From: JBBDMC01 sp963826055 | GTDB taxonomy: Bacteria; Pseudomonadota; Alphaproteobacteria; Rhizobiales; Kaistiaceae | Length of the DNA stretch: 64,000 bases | Assembly: GCA_963826055.1 (NCBI GenBank) | Contig: CAWGVO010000006.1 | Span: 263,567-327,566 of the forward strand | Direction: 5' to 3' | In this document: positions 52,908-62,399 of the stretch, in pieces | Position numbering within the stretch: the first letter of the stretch is position 1 | Layout of the letters: every line of letters begins with the position of its first letter | Program-made: the position numbers and the translations under genes | Notes under the pieces: model-generated | Database searches by the model: none | What the model saw: only the letters and a program-made list of their open reading frames with translations | What the model was told of the DNA's origin: nothing

Positions 52908-53666
52908 ATGGCCATCGAAGTCCCGACGCTGGCGGTCCCGAAAGTCGCGCTTGTCACGGGCGGCAACAGCGGCATCGGCAAGGCGACCGCGGCGCGCCTG
53001 GCGGCGATGGGTTCGGCCGTCGTCATTGGCTACAACAGCCGGCGCGCATTGGCGGAGGCGGTCGTCGCCGACCTCGCCGGCAGCGGTCACCTGGCGCTGC
53101 GCATCGCGATCGACGACACGGCGTCGGTTGCCGCGGCCGCGGCGGCGGTCGACGAGCGATACGGGCGGCTCGATGCGCTGGTCAACTGCGGCGGCGCGAC
53201 GACTCCGGTACCCGCCAACGACCTCGACGGGCTGACGGACGACATCTTTGACCGCGCGGTGGCGATCAACCTGCGCGGGCCGTTCGCCATGATCCGTGCC
53301 TTCCGTCCGCTGCTGGAACGCGGCAGCAGCGCTTCGATCGTGAACGTCTCGTCGATCGCGGCCCGCACCGGCCTCGGCAGCAGCCTCGCGTATCTCGCGG
53401 CAAAGGCGGGTCTCGACGCGCTGACGATCGCACTCGCCAAGGTGCTGGCGCCGCACGTGCGGGTGTTCTCGGTTTCGCCGGCCGGCGTCGATACGGACTT
53501 CGTCCCCGGCCGGCCCGCCGGCCACCTGCAAAAGATCGCCGAGAAACTGCCCCTCGCCCATGTCACCACCGCCGACGACGTGGCGCGGGCGGTCGTCGCC
53601 TGCATCGTCAACCTGACCAGCTCGACGGGCATCGTGGTGCCGGTAGACGAGGGCCGGCACCTGTGA
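52908..53666 (+). CDS. Short-chain dehydrogenase/reductase (SDR)
   Basis: 252 residues, classical SDR: LVTGGNSGIGKATAARLA (cofactor loop), LVNCGGATTPVP (N-A-G equivalent reads NCG), NVSSIAARTG (catalytic Ser), YLAAKAGLDAL (Tyr and Lys). It oxidises or reduces a hydroxy/keto group with NAD(P). The N-A-G to N-C-G change is minor. Co-transcribed with DUF849 and aldehyde dehydrogenase genes. Confidence 0.92.
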   Translation: MAIEVPTLAVPKVALVTGGNSGIGKATAARLAAMGSAVVIGYNSRRALAEAVVADLAGSGHLALRIAIDDTASVAAAAAAVDERYGRLDALVNCGGATTPVPANDLDGLTDDIFDRAVAINLRGPFAMIRAFRPLLERGSSASIVNVSSIAARTGLGSSLAYLAAKAGLDALTIALAKVLAPHVRVFSVSPAGVDTDFVPGRPAGHLQKIAEKLPLAHVTTADDVARAVVACIVNLTSSTGIVVPVDEGRHL

Positions 53667-53684
53667 ACCTCGCGGAAGAGAACG

Positions 53685-55166
53685 ATGGATAGGCTGAAAT
53701 TCTACATTGACGGCGACTGGGTGGATCCGGCCGTGCCGTCCACGTTCGGCGTCGTCAATCCGGCGACGGAGGAAACCTTCGCGCACATCAGCCTCGGCTC
53801 CCGGCAGGACGTCGACCGGGCCGCCCGGGCAGCGCGCCGCGCGTTCGCGACATACTGCGAAGCGAGCGTCGAAGAGCGCCTCGCTCTCCTTGGCAGGATC
53901 ATCGCGGGCTTCAAGGCGCGGTTGCCGGAACTGGCGCGGATGATGACGCTCGAAATGGGCGCGCCCATCACGTTCGCGACCCAAAGGCAGGCGACGGTGG
54001 CGCTCTTTCATTTCGAAGAGGCCCGGCGCGTGCTCGCTGGGTATCGGTTCGAACAGCGGATGGGAAACGGGATCATCCGCCGCGAACCGATCGGCGTCTG
54101 CGGACTGATCACGCCGTGGAACTGGCCGCTCAACCAGGTTTCCTCAAAGGTTGCGCCGGCGCTCGCAACCGGTTGCACGGTCGTCCTGAAACCCAGCGAG
54201 ATCGCGCCGCTCAGCTCGATGCTGCTGGCGGAGATCATCGACGAAGCGGGCGTTCCGCCCGGCGTCTTCAACCTCGTCAACGGCGACGGGCCGACCGTGG
54301 GCGAGGCGATCGCCGCACATCCGGAGATGGACATGGTGTCGTTCACCGGCTCGACGTCGGCCGGCATCAGGGTGGCGAAACTTGCGGCAGACACGGTCAA
54401 GCGGGTGGCGCAGGAACTCGGCGGCAAGTCCGCCAACATCATCCTCGCCGATGCCGACCTGAAGGCGTCCGTGACCGAGGGCGTTCACGCCTGTTACACC
54501 AACGCCGGCCAGAACTGCCAGTCTCCGACACGCATGCTCGTTCCCCGCGCGCAACGCGAAGCGGCATTCGAAGCCGCGCGCGAGGCGGTCGGCACCATTC
54601 GGCTCGGCGACCCGCTCGATCCGGCGTCCACCATGGGGCCGCTGGTGAGCCAGGCGCAGTTCGACAGGGTTCAGGCCCTTATCCAGTCAGGCGTCGATGA
54701 GGGCGCGATCGTGGTGGCGGGCGGAACCGGACGCCCGGCGGAATTGAACCGCGGCTTCTACGTGCGCCCCACGGTGTTTGGCGACGTGACGTCGCAGATG
54801 CGGATCGCGCGGGAGGAGATCTTCGGCCCGGTGCTGTCGATCATGAATTACGATACCGAGGAGGAAGCGATCGCGATAGCGAACGACACGCCGTTCGGAC
54901 TTGCCGGCTTCGTCCAGTCGAAGGACCCGCGACGGGCTCGCGCGGTGGCCAACCGGATGCGCGCGGGTCGTGTCTACCTCAATGGGGCCCCCTTCGACCG
55001 GAGCCTGCCGTTCGGGGGCTACAAGCAGTCGGGCAACGGACGCGAGTTCGGGCTGTTCGGTTTCGAGGAGTACCTCGAGGTCAAGGCCATTCTCGGCGAC
55101 CCCGCCCCGGACATGCAGGAGGACATGAAAGCCGCGCTTCGAGTTCCGCAAGAGCCTCAACAATGA
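53685..55166 (+). CDS. NAD(P)-dependent aldehyde dehydrogenase
   Basis: 493 residues of the ALDH superfamily. Catalytic Asn in TPWNWPLNQ, Lys in VVLKPSEIAP, Glu in VAQELGGKSAN and nucleophile Cys in TNAGQNCQSPTRM; the end has GGYKQSGNGREFGLFG. It oxidises an aldehyde to the acid, perhaps the aldehyde released by an aldolase or made by the SDR. Intact, in contrast to the frameshifted transporter genes just downstream. Confidence 0.94.
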   Translation: MDRLKFYIDGDWVDPAVPSTFGVVNPATEETFAHISLGSRQDVDRAARAARRAFATYCEASVEERLALLGRIIAGFKARLPELARMMTLEMGAPITFATQRQATVALFHFEEARRVLAGYRFEQRMGNGIIRREPIGVCGLITPWNWPLNQVSSKVAPALATGCTVVLKPSEIAPLSSMLLAEIIDEAGVPPGVFNLVNGDGPTVGEAIAAHPEMDMVSFTGSTSAGIRVAKLAADTVKRVAQELGGKSANIILADADLKASVTEGVHACYTNAGQNCQSPTRMLVPRAQREAAFEAAREAVGTIRLGDPLDPASTMGPLVSQAQFDRVQALIQSGVDEGAIVVAGGTGRPAELNRGFYVRPTVFGDVTSQMRIAREEIFGPVLSIMNYDTEEEAIAIANDTPFGLAGFVQSKDPRRARAVANRMRAGRVYLNGAPFDRSLPFGGYKQSGNGREFGLFGFEEYLEVKAILGDPAPDMQEDMKAALRVPQEPQQ

Positions 55167-55188
55167 AACACTATCAGGAGGAAGAACC

Positions 55189-56328
55189 ATGCAAAAACTA
55201 GCCATTCTGGCTTTCGGTACGGCCTGCCTGCTTTCGGGGTATGCCATGGCCGCCGACGTCACCCTGCCCAAGACGCTCGTGTGGACGAGCTTCGATACCG
55301 GCAGCCTCGGCTACAACCAGTCGATCGCCGTGGGCAAGGCGCTGGAGGATGCCTACGGCATCTCCCTTCGCGTGCTGCCCACCAGCACCGACCTCGCCCG
55401 TGTCGCTCCGGCAAGGGACGGGCGCGTTCCGTTTGCGCTCGCGGGCAGCGATGCGTTCTACGCCTTCGAAGGCGTTCTCGGCTATGCCGACGCCGGATTG
55501 GGGTCCGCAGGCGCTGACGGCGGTCGACGTCGTCGGTGCCGACAACGGCGTCGCCATGGGCGTCGCCGCGAACCAGGGCATCAACACGATGCAGGACCTC
55601 AAGGGCAAGCGTGTCGGCTGGGTGGTCGGCTCGCCGTCCCTGCAGTCCAACGTCCGCGCCTTCCTCGCCTTCGGCGGCATGACGCCGGACGACGTGCAAC
55701 TGGTCGAGGAGCCGAGCTATGCCGGTGCCTGGCAGGCCTTCGCCAACGGCCAGATCGACGGGATGACCGCCGTCACCAGCGGCAGCGGTCTGATCGAACA
55801 GGCGGCGGCTTCGCCCCAGGGGCTGAAGTGGGTCGCTATGCCGTTCTCCGACACCGAGGGCTGGGAGCGCCTGCAGGCGGTGAACCCGCACTTCTCCCAG
55901 CGCGACGCGACGGTCGGCGTCGGCATCGACAAGGATCACCCCGTGCAGATTGCCGGCGTCCCCTACCCGGTGCTCATCACCTACACGGCCGACGCAGACC
56001 TCGTCTACAACGTGATCAAGGCGATCGACCTGCAGGCTCCGGTCTACAGCAAGGCGCAGTCGGGCACGTCCGGCTTTGCGGCCAAGTCGCAGGTGTTCGA
56101 CTGGGTCGTGCCCTTTCAACGACGCCTCCGTCAAGTATTTCAAGGAAGTCGGCGTCTGGGACGACGTCAAGCAGAAGCACAATGACGAGCTGGTGGCTCG
56201 CGGCAAGGTTCTGCAGGACGCCTGGAAGAAGATGGCCGGCGTCACCGGTGACGACTTCGACAAGCAAGTGGCTGAAGGTGCGTGCCGACGCCCTGTCCGC
56301 CGCGGGTATGCCGGTCTACTTCAAGTAG
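55189..56328 (+). CDS. TRAP-TAXI solute receptor (three frameshifts)
   Basis: About 379 residues when the frames are joined. Signal peptide ending LLSGYAMAAD, then SFDTGSLGYNQSIAVGKALED and VGADNGVAMGVAANQG, DLKGKRVGWVVGSPSLQ, and EEPSYAGAWQAFANGQIDG, the TAXI pattern. Extra single bases near 55495, 56114 and 56268 break it into four pieces; removing them gives DADWGPQ, VPFNDASVKYFKEVG and KQWLKVRADALSAAGMPVYFK. It precedes a fused TAXI permease and is the binding component of a secondary transporter. The shifts are probably sequence errors because all four pieces keep good coding character. Confidence 0.8.
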   Translation: MQKLAILAFGTACLLSGYAMAADVTLPKTLVWTSFDTGSLGYNQSIAVGKALEDAYGISLRVLPTSTDLARVAPARDGRVPFALAGSDAFYAFEGVLGYADAGLGSAGADGGRRRRCRQRRRHGRRREPGHQHDAGPQGQACRLGGRLAVPAVQRPRLPRLRRHDAGRRATGRGAELCRCLAGLRQRPDRRDDRRHQRQRSDRTGGGFAPGAEVGRYAVLRHRGLGAPAGGEPALLPARRDGRRRHRQGSPRADCRRPLPGAHHLHGRRRPRLQRDQGDRPAGSGLQQGAVGHVRLCGQVAGVRLGRALSTTPPSSISRKSASGTTSSRSTMTSWWLAARFCRTPGRRWPASPVTTSTSKWLKVRADALSAAGMPVYFK

Positions 56329-56336
56329 GCAGACCA

Positions 56337-58372
56337 TGTCCGAAGTCGAGAACACCTTTTACGACGGCGAGGCAGCGCCCGCCCGCGAAGATCCATGGAG
56401 CCGCGACTTTCGTGGTCCGTGGTCTTACGGTGGCGCTGCTGCTTCTCGGGGTCAACCAGACCTTCAATTTCGGGTCTCTGCTGCATTTCACGATCCTCGA
56501 GAACCAGTACCTCTACGGGGTCCTGGCGCTCTCCATCCCGCGTCGTGTTCCTGCTCTTTCCGGGATGGAAGTCCCGGCGGGAGCGGGGACCGGGTGTTCT
56601 CGACTGGACCCTTGCCGGTCATTGCGTTCCTGGTCCTGTCGTACTTCGTCGTGAACGCCTACCACATCGTGCTCAAGGGCTGGGAGATGTCGCCGCCGAT
56701 GACCGCGGTCATCGTCGGCGCCATCCTCTGGGTGTTGATGATCGACGCGGGTCGCCGCGCCGGCGGTCTGATCCTCGGCGGTATCGTTCTCTTCTTCTCC
56801 TGCTATCCGCTGTTCGCGGACAAGCTGCCGGGGCCGATCTCGGCGTTCAGCTTCGCCCTTCAAGTACGTCGCGGCCTATCACGCGATGTCGCAGGAGAGC
56901 ATTCTCGGCATCCCCATCAAGGCGTTCGCCAACCTCGTCTTCGGCTTCGTGGTCTTCGGCGCTGCGCTCGAACACACCGGTGCCGGGCGCTTCTTCATCA
57001 ATCTCGCCTTCTCGTTGCTCGGCCACGTCCGTGGCGGGCCGGCCAAGGTCGCGATCGTGTCGAGCGGCCTGATGGGTTCGCTAAGCGGCAGCGTCGTCAC
57101 CAACGTACTGACCACCGGCGTCATGACCATTCCCGCCATGCGCAAGGTCGGCATGAAGGGCACCGTGGCCGCGGGCATCGAGACGTGCGCCTCGACCGGC
57201 GGCGTGCTGATGCCGCCGGTCATGGGCGCCGCCGCCTTCGTGATGGCGGATTTCCTGCAGGTTCCCTACGCGACGATCGTCGTTGCCGCCGCGATTCCCG
57301 CGCTTCCTCTACTTCTTCGGACTCTTCGTCCAGATCGACGCCCGCGCTGCAAGCGAGAACCTGCGCGGCCTGAGCAAGGAAGAACTCCCCGACCTGAAGA
57401 CCACGCTGAAGGAGGGCTGGCACCACGTCTTCGCCTTCGCGCTCCTCACCGTCATGCTCCTGGTCCTCCAGCGGGAGCAGTACGCCCCCTTCTACGCGAC
57501 TGCCGTGTTGCTCGTCGTCAACCAGATCGTCTCCAAGACGGACCGGTGGGGCAAGAAGGAGCTGCTCGGATTCATCGACAGCCTCGCCCGCCTCTTCGCG
57601 ACGCTCGCCGCCACTCTTGGCGCCGTCGGCATGATCGTCGGTGGACTGTCGCAGACCGGACTTGCCGGCACGCTCGTCAACGACCTGCTGCATATCGCTG
57701 GCGGCTCGCCCTACCTCCTGCTCATCATGGGCGCGATCACGAGCCTCATCCTCGGCACCGGGATGACGGCCACCGCCTGCTACATCTTTCTCGCGGTGAT
57801 GCTCGCCCCGGCGCTCATCCAGGTCGGCCTCGACCCTCTCGCCGTGCACCTCTACATCTTCTACTGGGGCATGCTGTCCTTCATCACGCCGCCTGTGGCG
57901 CTCGGCGCCTTCGCCGCGGCTTCGATCGCCAAGACGCCGCCGATGCGCACCGGTTTCGAGGCGATGAAGATCGGCAGCGTGATCTACTTCATCCCGTTCT
58001 TCTTCGTCTTCGATCCTGCCCTCATCATGCACGGCACCTGGGAGAACATCCTCATCTCGACGGCGCTTGCTTTCTTCGGCGTCTGGGTCTTCGCCAGCGG
58101 CATCCAGGGTTACGTCGTCGGGGTCGGGCCGCATCTTCAGCAACGGACCGTTCGCCTGGGTGGTGCGCCTGCCAATCCTGCTGGGCGCGATCCTGATCGC
58201 GCTGCCCGGCGAAGCGGTGCCGGGGCTCAACGATTGGCAATTGCTCGGCATCGGACTCGTCGTCATGGCGCCGACCATCATCGCCGCCTTCCTCAGCAAC
58301 CGTCGCCACGCCGCCGTTGTTCAAGTTGTGGAATCAGAAGCGAAAAAGACGCTCCGCGCGCTGCCGTCCTGA
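56337..58372 (+). CDS. TRAP-TAXI fused permease, 4TM/12TM (six frameshifts)
   Basis: About 678 residues when joined, the usual length of DctQM-fused TAXI permeases. The pieces in order: MSEVENTFYDGEAAP leader; TFVVRGLTVALLLLGVNQTF; VVFLLFPGWKSRRERGPG; IAFLVLSYFVVNAYHIVLKG; FKYVAAYHAMSQESILGIP with GLMGSLSGSVVTNVLTTG and ETCASTGGVLMPPVMGAAAF; FLYFFGLFVQIDARA with LGTGMTATACYIFLAVM and FITPPVALGAFAAASIAKT; IFSNGPFAWVVRLPILLG. Apparent one-base insertions lie near 56405, 56538, 56615, 56857, 57303 and 58130. Five are in runs of C or G, which suggests a systematic artefact. The last residues are uncertain. Confidence 0.8.
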
Positions 58373-58422
58373 ATTGGGCCCGCGGAAAAGCCGGACCTTG
58401 AGCGCCGAAGGAAGAGGGAACC

Positions 58423-59046
58423 ATGCAGCCTGACGATGCGTCCCGCCTGAAGGCGCTGCTCGATCGCGAGGAGCTGTTCGACCTTGTGCGGCGCGAGCGG
58501 TTCGCGCGCGACCAGCGCCGCTTCGACGTCATGCGCGACTGCTTCCACGACGACGCCTACGTCCGCACGAGCTGGTACGACGGGCGTGGCGGCGAGGAGT
58601 ATGTGGAGGCGACGCGCAAATGGATGAGCTCGACCGGGAACGGCAAGCACTGGGTGTTCCCCGCCTACGCGCGGGTCGTCGGCAACCGGGCGACCGTCGA
58701 AAGCCCGGCGATGATCTTCAACCGGGCGAAGCTCGCCGGCGGGGAAGTCGACTTCCACGTCTTCTGCCGGTTCTTCTCGCGCGCTGTGCGGGTGGACGGG
58801 GTGTGGAAGCTGCTCAGCTTCGAGGTCTTTTTCGAGCGGGACATCATGCGCCCCGTCAACGCCGAGGAAAAGCTGCCGATCGACTGGCAGGTCCTCGCGA
58901 CGCTCAGGCCGTCATACCAATTCCTGGCCTATATCCAGTTGAGCCGCGGCGTGAAGGTCAAGCCGGATCTGCTTGGCGACGATCGGCCGGAAGAGCTGAA
59001 CGCATTTCACGCTAACGAGGAGCGGTGGCTCGCGGGCGGCGATTGA
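58423..59046 (+). CDS. SnoaL/NTF2-like protein
   Basis: 207 residues. The NTF2-like domain spans about residues 5-150 (LLDREELFDLVRRERFARDQRRFDVMRDCFHDDAYVRTSWYDG, then HVFCRFFSRAVRVDGVWKLLSFEVFFERD), typical of SnoaL_4 proteins; a C-terminal extension follows. Function unknown; NTF2-like proteins in catabolic operons are often dehydratases, isomerases or small hydroxylase subunits. It ends the TAXI operon, and its smaller counterpart occurs in the first cluster at 29336. Confidence 0.82.
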   Translation: MQPDDASRLKALLDREELFDLVRRERFARDQRRFDVMRDCFHDDAYVRTSWYDGRGGEEYVEATRKWMSSTGNGKHWVFPAYARVVGNRATVESPAMIFNRAKLAGGEVDFHVFCRFFSRAVRVDGVWKLLSFEVFFERDIMRPVNAEEKLPIDWQVLATLRPSYQFLAYIQLSRGVKVKPDLLGDDRPEELNAFHANEERWLAGGD

Positions 59047-59692
59047 GCCACGGACCTGGCCCACCAATATCGGTAGTCGCAGATGATACTTTCCCAACGG
59101 GAACAGACGCGACGATTGAAATCATTGGCGCTCCCTAGGGGACCGCGCAAGGGCTGATTTCTCAACTAGTTACCCGCCGGTGGGACACTCGACTTTCCCA
59201 TCATGTCCTGGGCATCCCCAGCTAAGTGTCCCACCAGCACCAACCTTCGGCCAACAATACGCACCGCTCTGTCCGGGGTCTGCTCTTGAACGATGAGCTG
59301 ACCGTACGGATGAGCCGAACCATGTCCCAGACGCGTCATTAGCCGACGTGTGATGCGTGCGGAGCGCCCTCTCAGCGACGACAGACTTGCGGCTTGTCGG
59401 CATTCGACATGTCGAGGCACCGAAATTTCTAAAAGAGCCAACCGTCACCCGGGGGTGGCGGCGGAACGGGCGGCATCGCCATGCGTGCTGCGACCGACAA
59501 CTGATCGGCAGCCCAAACTCATATCTCTGAAGAGATCTTGTTGATCAGCAGCAAGACTTGTGTAGCGGCGGCGGGAAAGAGCAACAAGAGGTCATAGAAA
59601 CCCGCGTTGATGTCATCTAAATGCAGCCGCCAAGGTGGCTCAGCCGCTGCAGTACCGGCCCCGTATTTAAGTCCGGTAATCACGAGCCAGGC
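59047..59692. other. Non-coding stretch with left end of a putative integrated element
   Basis: 646 bp without a convincing gene. It contains an 18-bp copy of the tRNA-Glu 3' end (59126-59143) and an 11-bp inverted repeat, GGTGGGACACT (59179-59189) with AGTGTCCCACC (59225-59235). Open frames here have poor codon use. By eye the composition is less GC-rich than the catabolic clusters. The inverted repeat may be part of an insertion-sequence remnant. Confidence 0.5.
59126..59143. repeat. 18-bp direct repeat of tRNA-Glu 3' end (candidate att site, left)
   Basis: TGGCGCTCCCTAGGGGAC is identical to 63449-63466, which covers the encoded CCA, the discriminator base, the acceptor 3' strand and half of the T-stem of the tRNA-Glu gene. 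Such 3'-end duplicates mark the far end of elements integrated in tRNA genes. Confidence 0.7.
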
Positions 59693-62342
59693 CTACTGGA
59701 AGTATTCGCGACCCAATTCGCTCATTTCCTGTTTTGCGATCGCAAGTGCGGCCGGAAACTCGCCGGCTTTGCAATCCGCCGAAAGGTCGCTGACGGCTTT
59801 GCTCAGCCGATCGTCGCGGGCCCTGCTCGCCTGCTCATCGGCGGTCGCCGACTTTTTCACTTCGTTCCACATGCCGGACAGTTGCTGTGTCAACGCGCCA
59901 CAGGCCTCTTCGTTCGCGGGAGGCTGTAGTTGATCGATGGCCGCGAAAAACTGAGCCCTTTCCGTGGCCTTGCGGCCGCTTACCGCGCCGCCCGATCCAG
60001 ACGCCGACGAAGCCGGTACCACCGTCCCCATCTCGAAATCCATCAGTTTCTTCATCGCAGCGAGCAACTGCGACGTGTTGATCAAGGTCGCCTTGTAGAA
60101 CACGACGTCCTCGGCCGGGGGATCGTCGGCTACGGGGGCCCTCGGGGCGCCTGTGACGTACGTCGAAGAATTCTTGTCCCCGGGTTTGACCCTGAACTCG
60201 TCGGGAACGTCGAAACTCGCCACGATGGTGTGGAACAGCGGCAACGTTTCCAGGTTGATCCCGTAGTCGGCGAGGTCATAGCGCCAGACCCACGGCGATG
60301 ACCAGTACCCCCACAGGTTGGGACGCCGTTCGGGGTGCGTCGCGACTTTGCTTGGCACGTCGTCGACAACAACCCTCCCGTTGAGGGTGATCTTGATTGG
60401 GAAATCAAATTCGGTGGGCGAGGCGTATTTCTTGTCGGTATTAATGTCCGTCTTTATCGCGAGCCACGGGTAGAGGAATTCGACATCGAGGTAGAGATGG
60501 AATGCCGGCTTGCCGAAATCCGGCTTCTTGTCGTGCGGGAGGTCCATCTGCACCTTGTCCGTCGTGAAGAGCCTGAGAAAAGCTTCGGCACCGAAAAAGG
60601 TTCTGCCGTAGTCGCACGCGGAGATGCAACTCAACGCAATTTTGATGGCAGTCGTTGCCTTGAACGGAGTCCACCTGCTGCTGGGCGGGTGTCGCTTCCG
60701 CGGCGCAGTACTCCCAGCCGTCCATGGTTTCGAGCACCGGGCCTTCGATACGCTCCCAATCCGTCACACACGATGGCGGACCGACCTCGACGACTTTGCG
60801 GGCGGACTGCGCTTGGGGCGCAATTGTTGTCGCGACGCCGCTTTCCGCAGCATTCCGCGGCGTCGCCGCGTCGGCGGTGGCGCCGCCGCTCGGGGAATCC
60901 GCCGTCTGCGTCGTGGCCGGAGCCGACGCGGGCGCTGGCACCGGCACGCCCGAGCTGCCGGCGGGCAAGCTTTGAGCCGCTGCAGGCGCGGGATTAGCGG
61001 GAACCGACGTAAGCGCTGGAGCACTGGTGGTTTTGGCGGGCGTTTGGACAGAGATTGGAGGAGCGGCCGCCACCTCGAGGGGCTTCGATGACGTGACTTT
61101 CAGATCGTCGAACGCCCAGGTCGCTTCGCTCCGCCCCCCCAAGCCTTCAAGCTCGACGTGCAAGGGGCCTTTCGGCAGCCTCCCTTCGACGGAGTCAAAC
61201 TTCGCGCCGTTGACGTAGAAGATCGCTCTGTCCCCCGTTATGCGGATGTGCAGCTTGTTCTCAGCCCCCGGGTCGCGCCGTAAGGCTGGCATCCAGCGTT
61301 TCTTTACGAGGGACGACACGGCGTTCATGGCGTCGCGAAGGTAGATGCCCGCGACGCCGTGCTGAGGATCAACATCGAACAGCACAGCCCCATCGGCTCC
61401 GCCGATGTTGAGGCTGGCGTCGGAGCCGGCGCCGTCGACTAGGGCGACCGTTGCGCAGGCATCGACTTCGCGGCTTCCCGCCACGGGCCAGGGCACACGG
61501 TGGTTGCCGTTGGCCGACAGCTTCATATCGAGCTTCCCATCCACCACCGCGAGGGCCGGGTCGGCCGCTAGCGGGCCACTTACCTGCACCGTGAAATCGT
61601 CGGACAAGATCGTAGCCCCGGAGCAGCCCGGCGCCTCCTCGACCAGGGTGTCGAGCAGCCCCGGCGGCCCGCCGGCGCTTTGCGCGATTGCCGCGATGAT
61701 CGGGTCTACGGTGACGGTAAGCTCGTCGAAGCGCCAAGTTGATACGGCTTCGGCATCGGACGTGGCATCGATTGACAACGTCAGCGGCCCGTCCGGGATT
61801 GCTCCTTTGACCGCTGCGAGCTCGACATCGTTGACCGAGAAGGTCGCGTTGCTGCCGTTGATCTTGACCGCAAGCTGATTGAATTCGAATTTCGGTGCGA
61901 TCGCCGGATCGGCGCGTGGCGGAACCAGATCGACCCAACCGTTCGTGTCGCTGCCATTCTTCCGGATCACGGCCCTGCCTGAATCGTCGATCGCAAACAG
62001 GATCTCGGTGCCTGCCGCAAAGACCGAAAGGCCCGCCTGACCGCCATGCCCTCCGGCGAAGGCGGAGAAGATGCAGGCCTCGATGTCATGCCCGCCGCCA
62101 AGATCGAGGCTGACACGCGAGATGCCGTTCTGGCTCGGCTGCATGACGAGCTGGCCGTCCGACACAGACGGATTATTGGCGGACGTCTGCCACATGAGCG
62201 GCACGACATCGAAATTGGACTGCAAAAGGACCGGGCCTTCGCAGGGGCCGGCTGCTGCATCGCTTGCCCAAGCTGCCGCCAATGCGACAAACAGCAGGTG
62301 GACCAGGACCGCTAGGAAGTGATTGATCTCCCGCTGGAACAT
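59693..62342 (-). CDS. Large secreted protein with two tandem beta-sandwich repeats, unknown function (frameshifted)
   Basis: About 883 residues when joined. An N-terminal signal sequence (FLAVLVHLLFVALAAAWASDAAAG) is followed by two related modules of about 180 residues. Each starts with Cys-x-G then a strand ending in S(N/D)DF, and ends with a TW-F-D(E/D)L-V-T strand (STWRFDELTVT and ATWAFDDLKVT), with KINGSNATFSVNDVEL / RITGDRAIFYVNGAKF in between; these look like LamG/concanavalin-type folds. A Pro/Ala/Ser linker of about 100 residues leads to a distinct C-terminal domain (KIALSCISACDYGRTFFGAEAF, LDVEFLYPWLAIKTDINTDKK). One extra base near 60662 separates them. The start used has GAGG five bases upstream. 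Not recognised. Confidence 0.65.
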
Positions 62343-62399
62343 TCGGACCTCTGCCATAGAAGAGGAAGCTTCACTTTCCGAAGGCGCCAAGCAAGCGCT

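Noticed and set aside
1851..58130. Programmed +1 ribosomal frameshifting as the cause of the many broken genes
   Set aside because: There is no common slippery sequence, stop codon or stimulator; the affected families are not known to use recoding; sequencing error explains all of them.
59179..59235. A complete insertion sequence around the 11-bp inverted repeat
   Set aside because: The repeats are only 35 bp apart with no transposase between them; more likely a hairpin or remnant.
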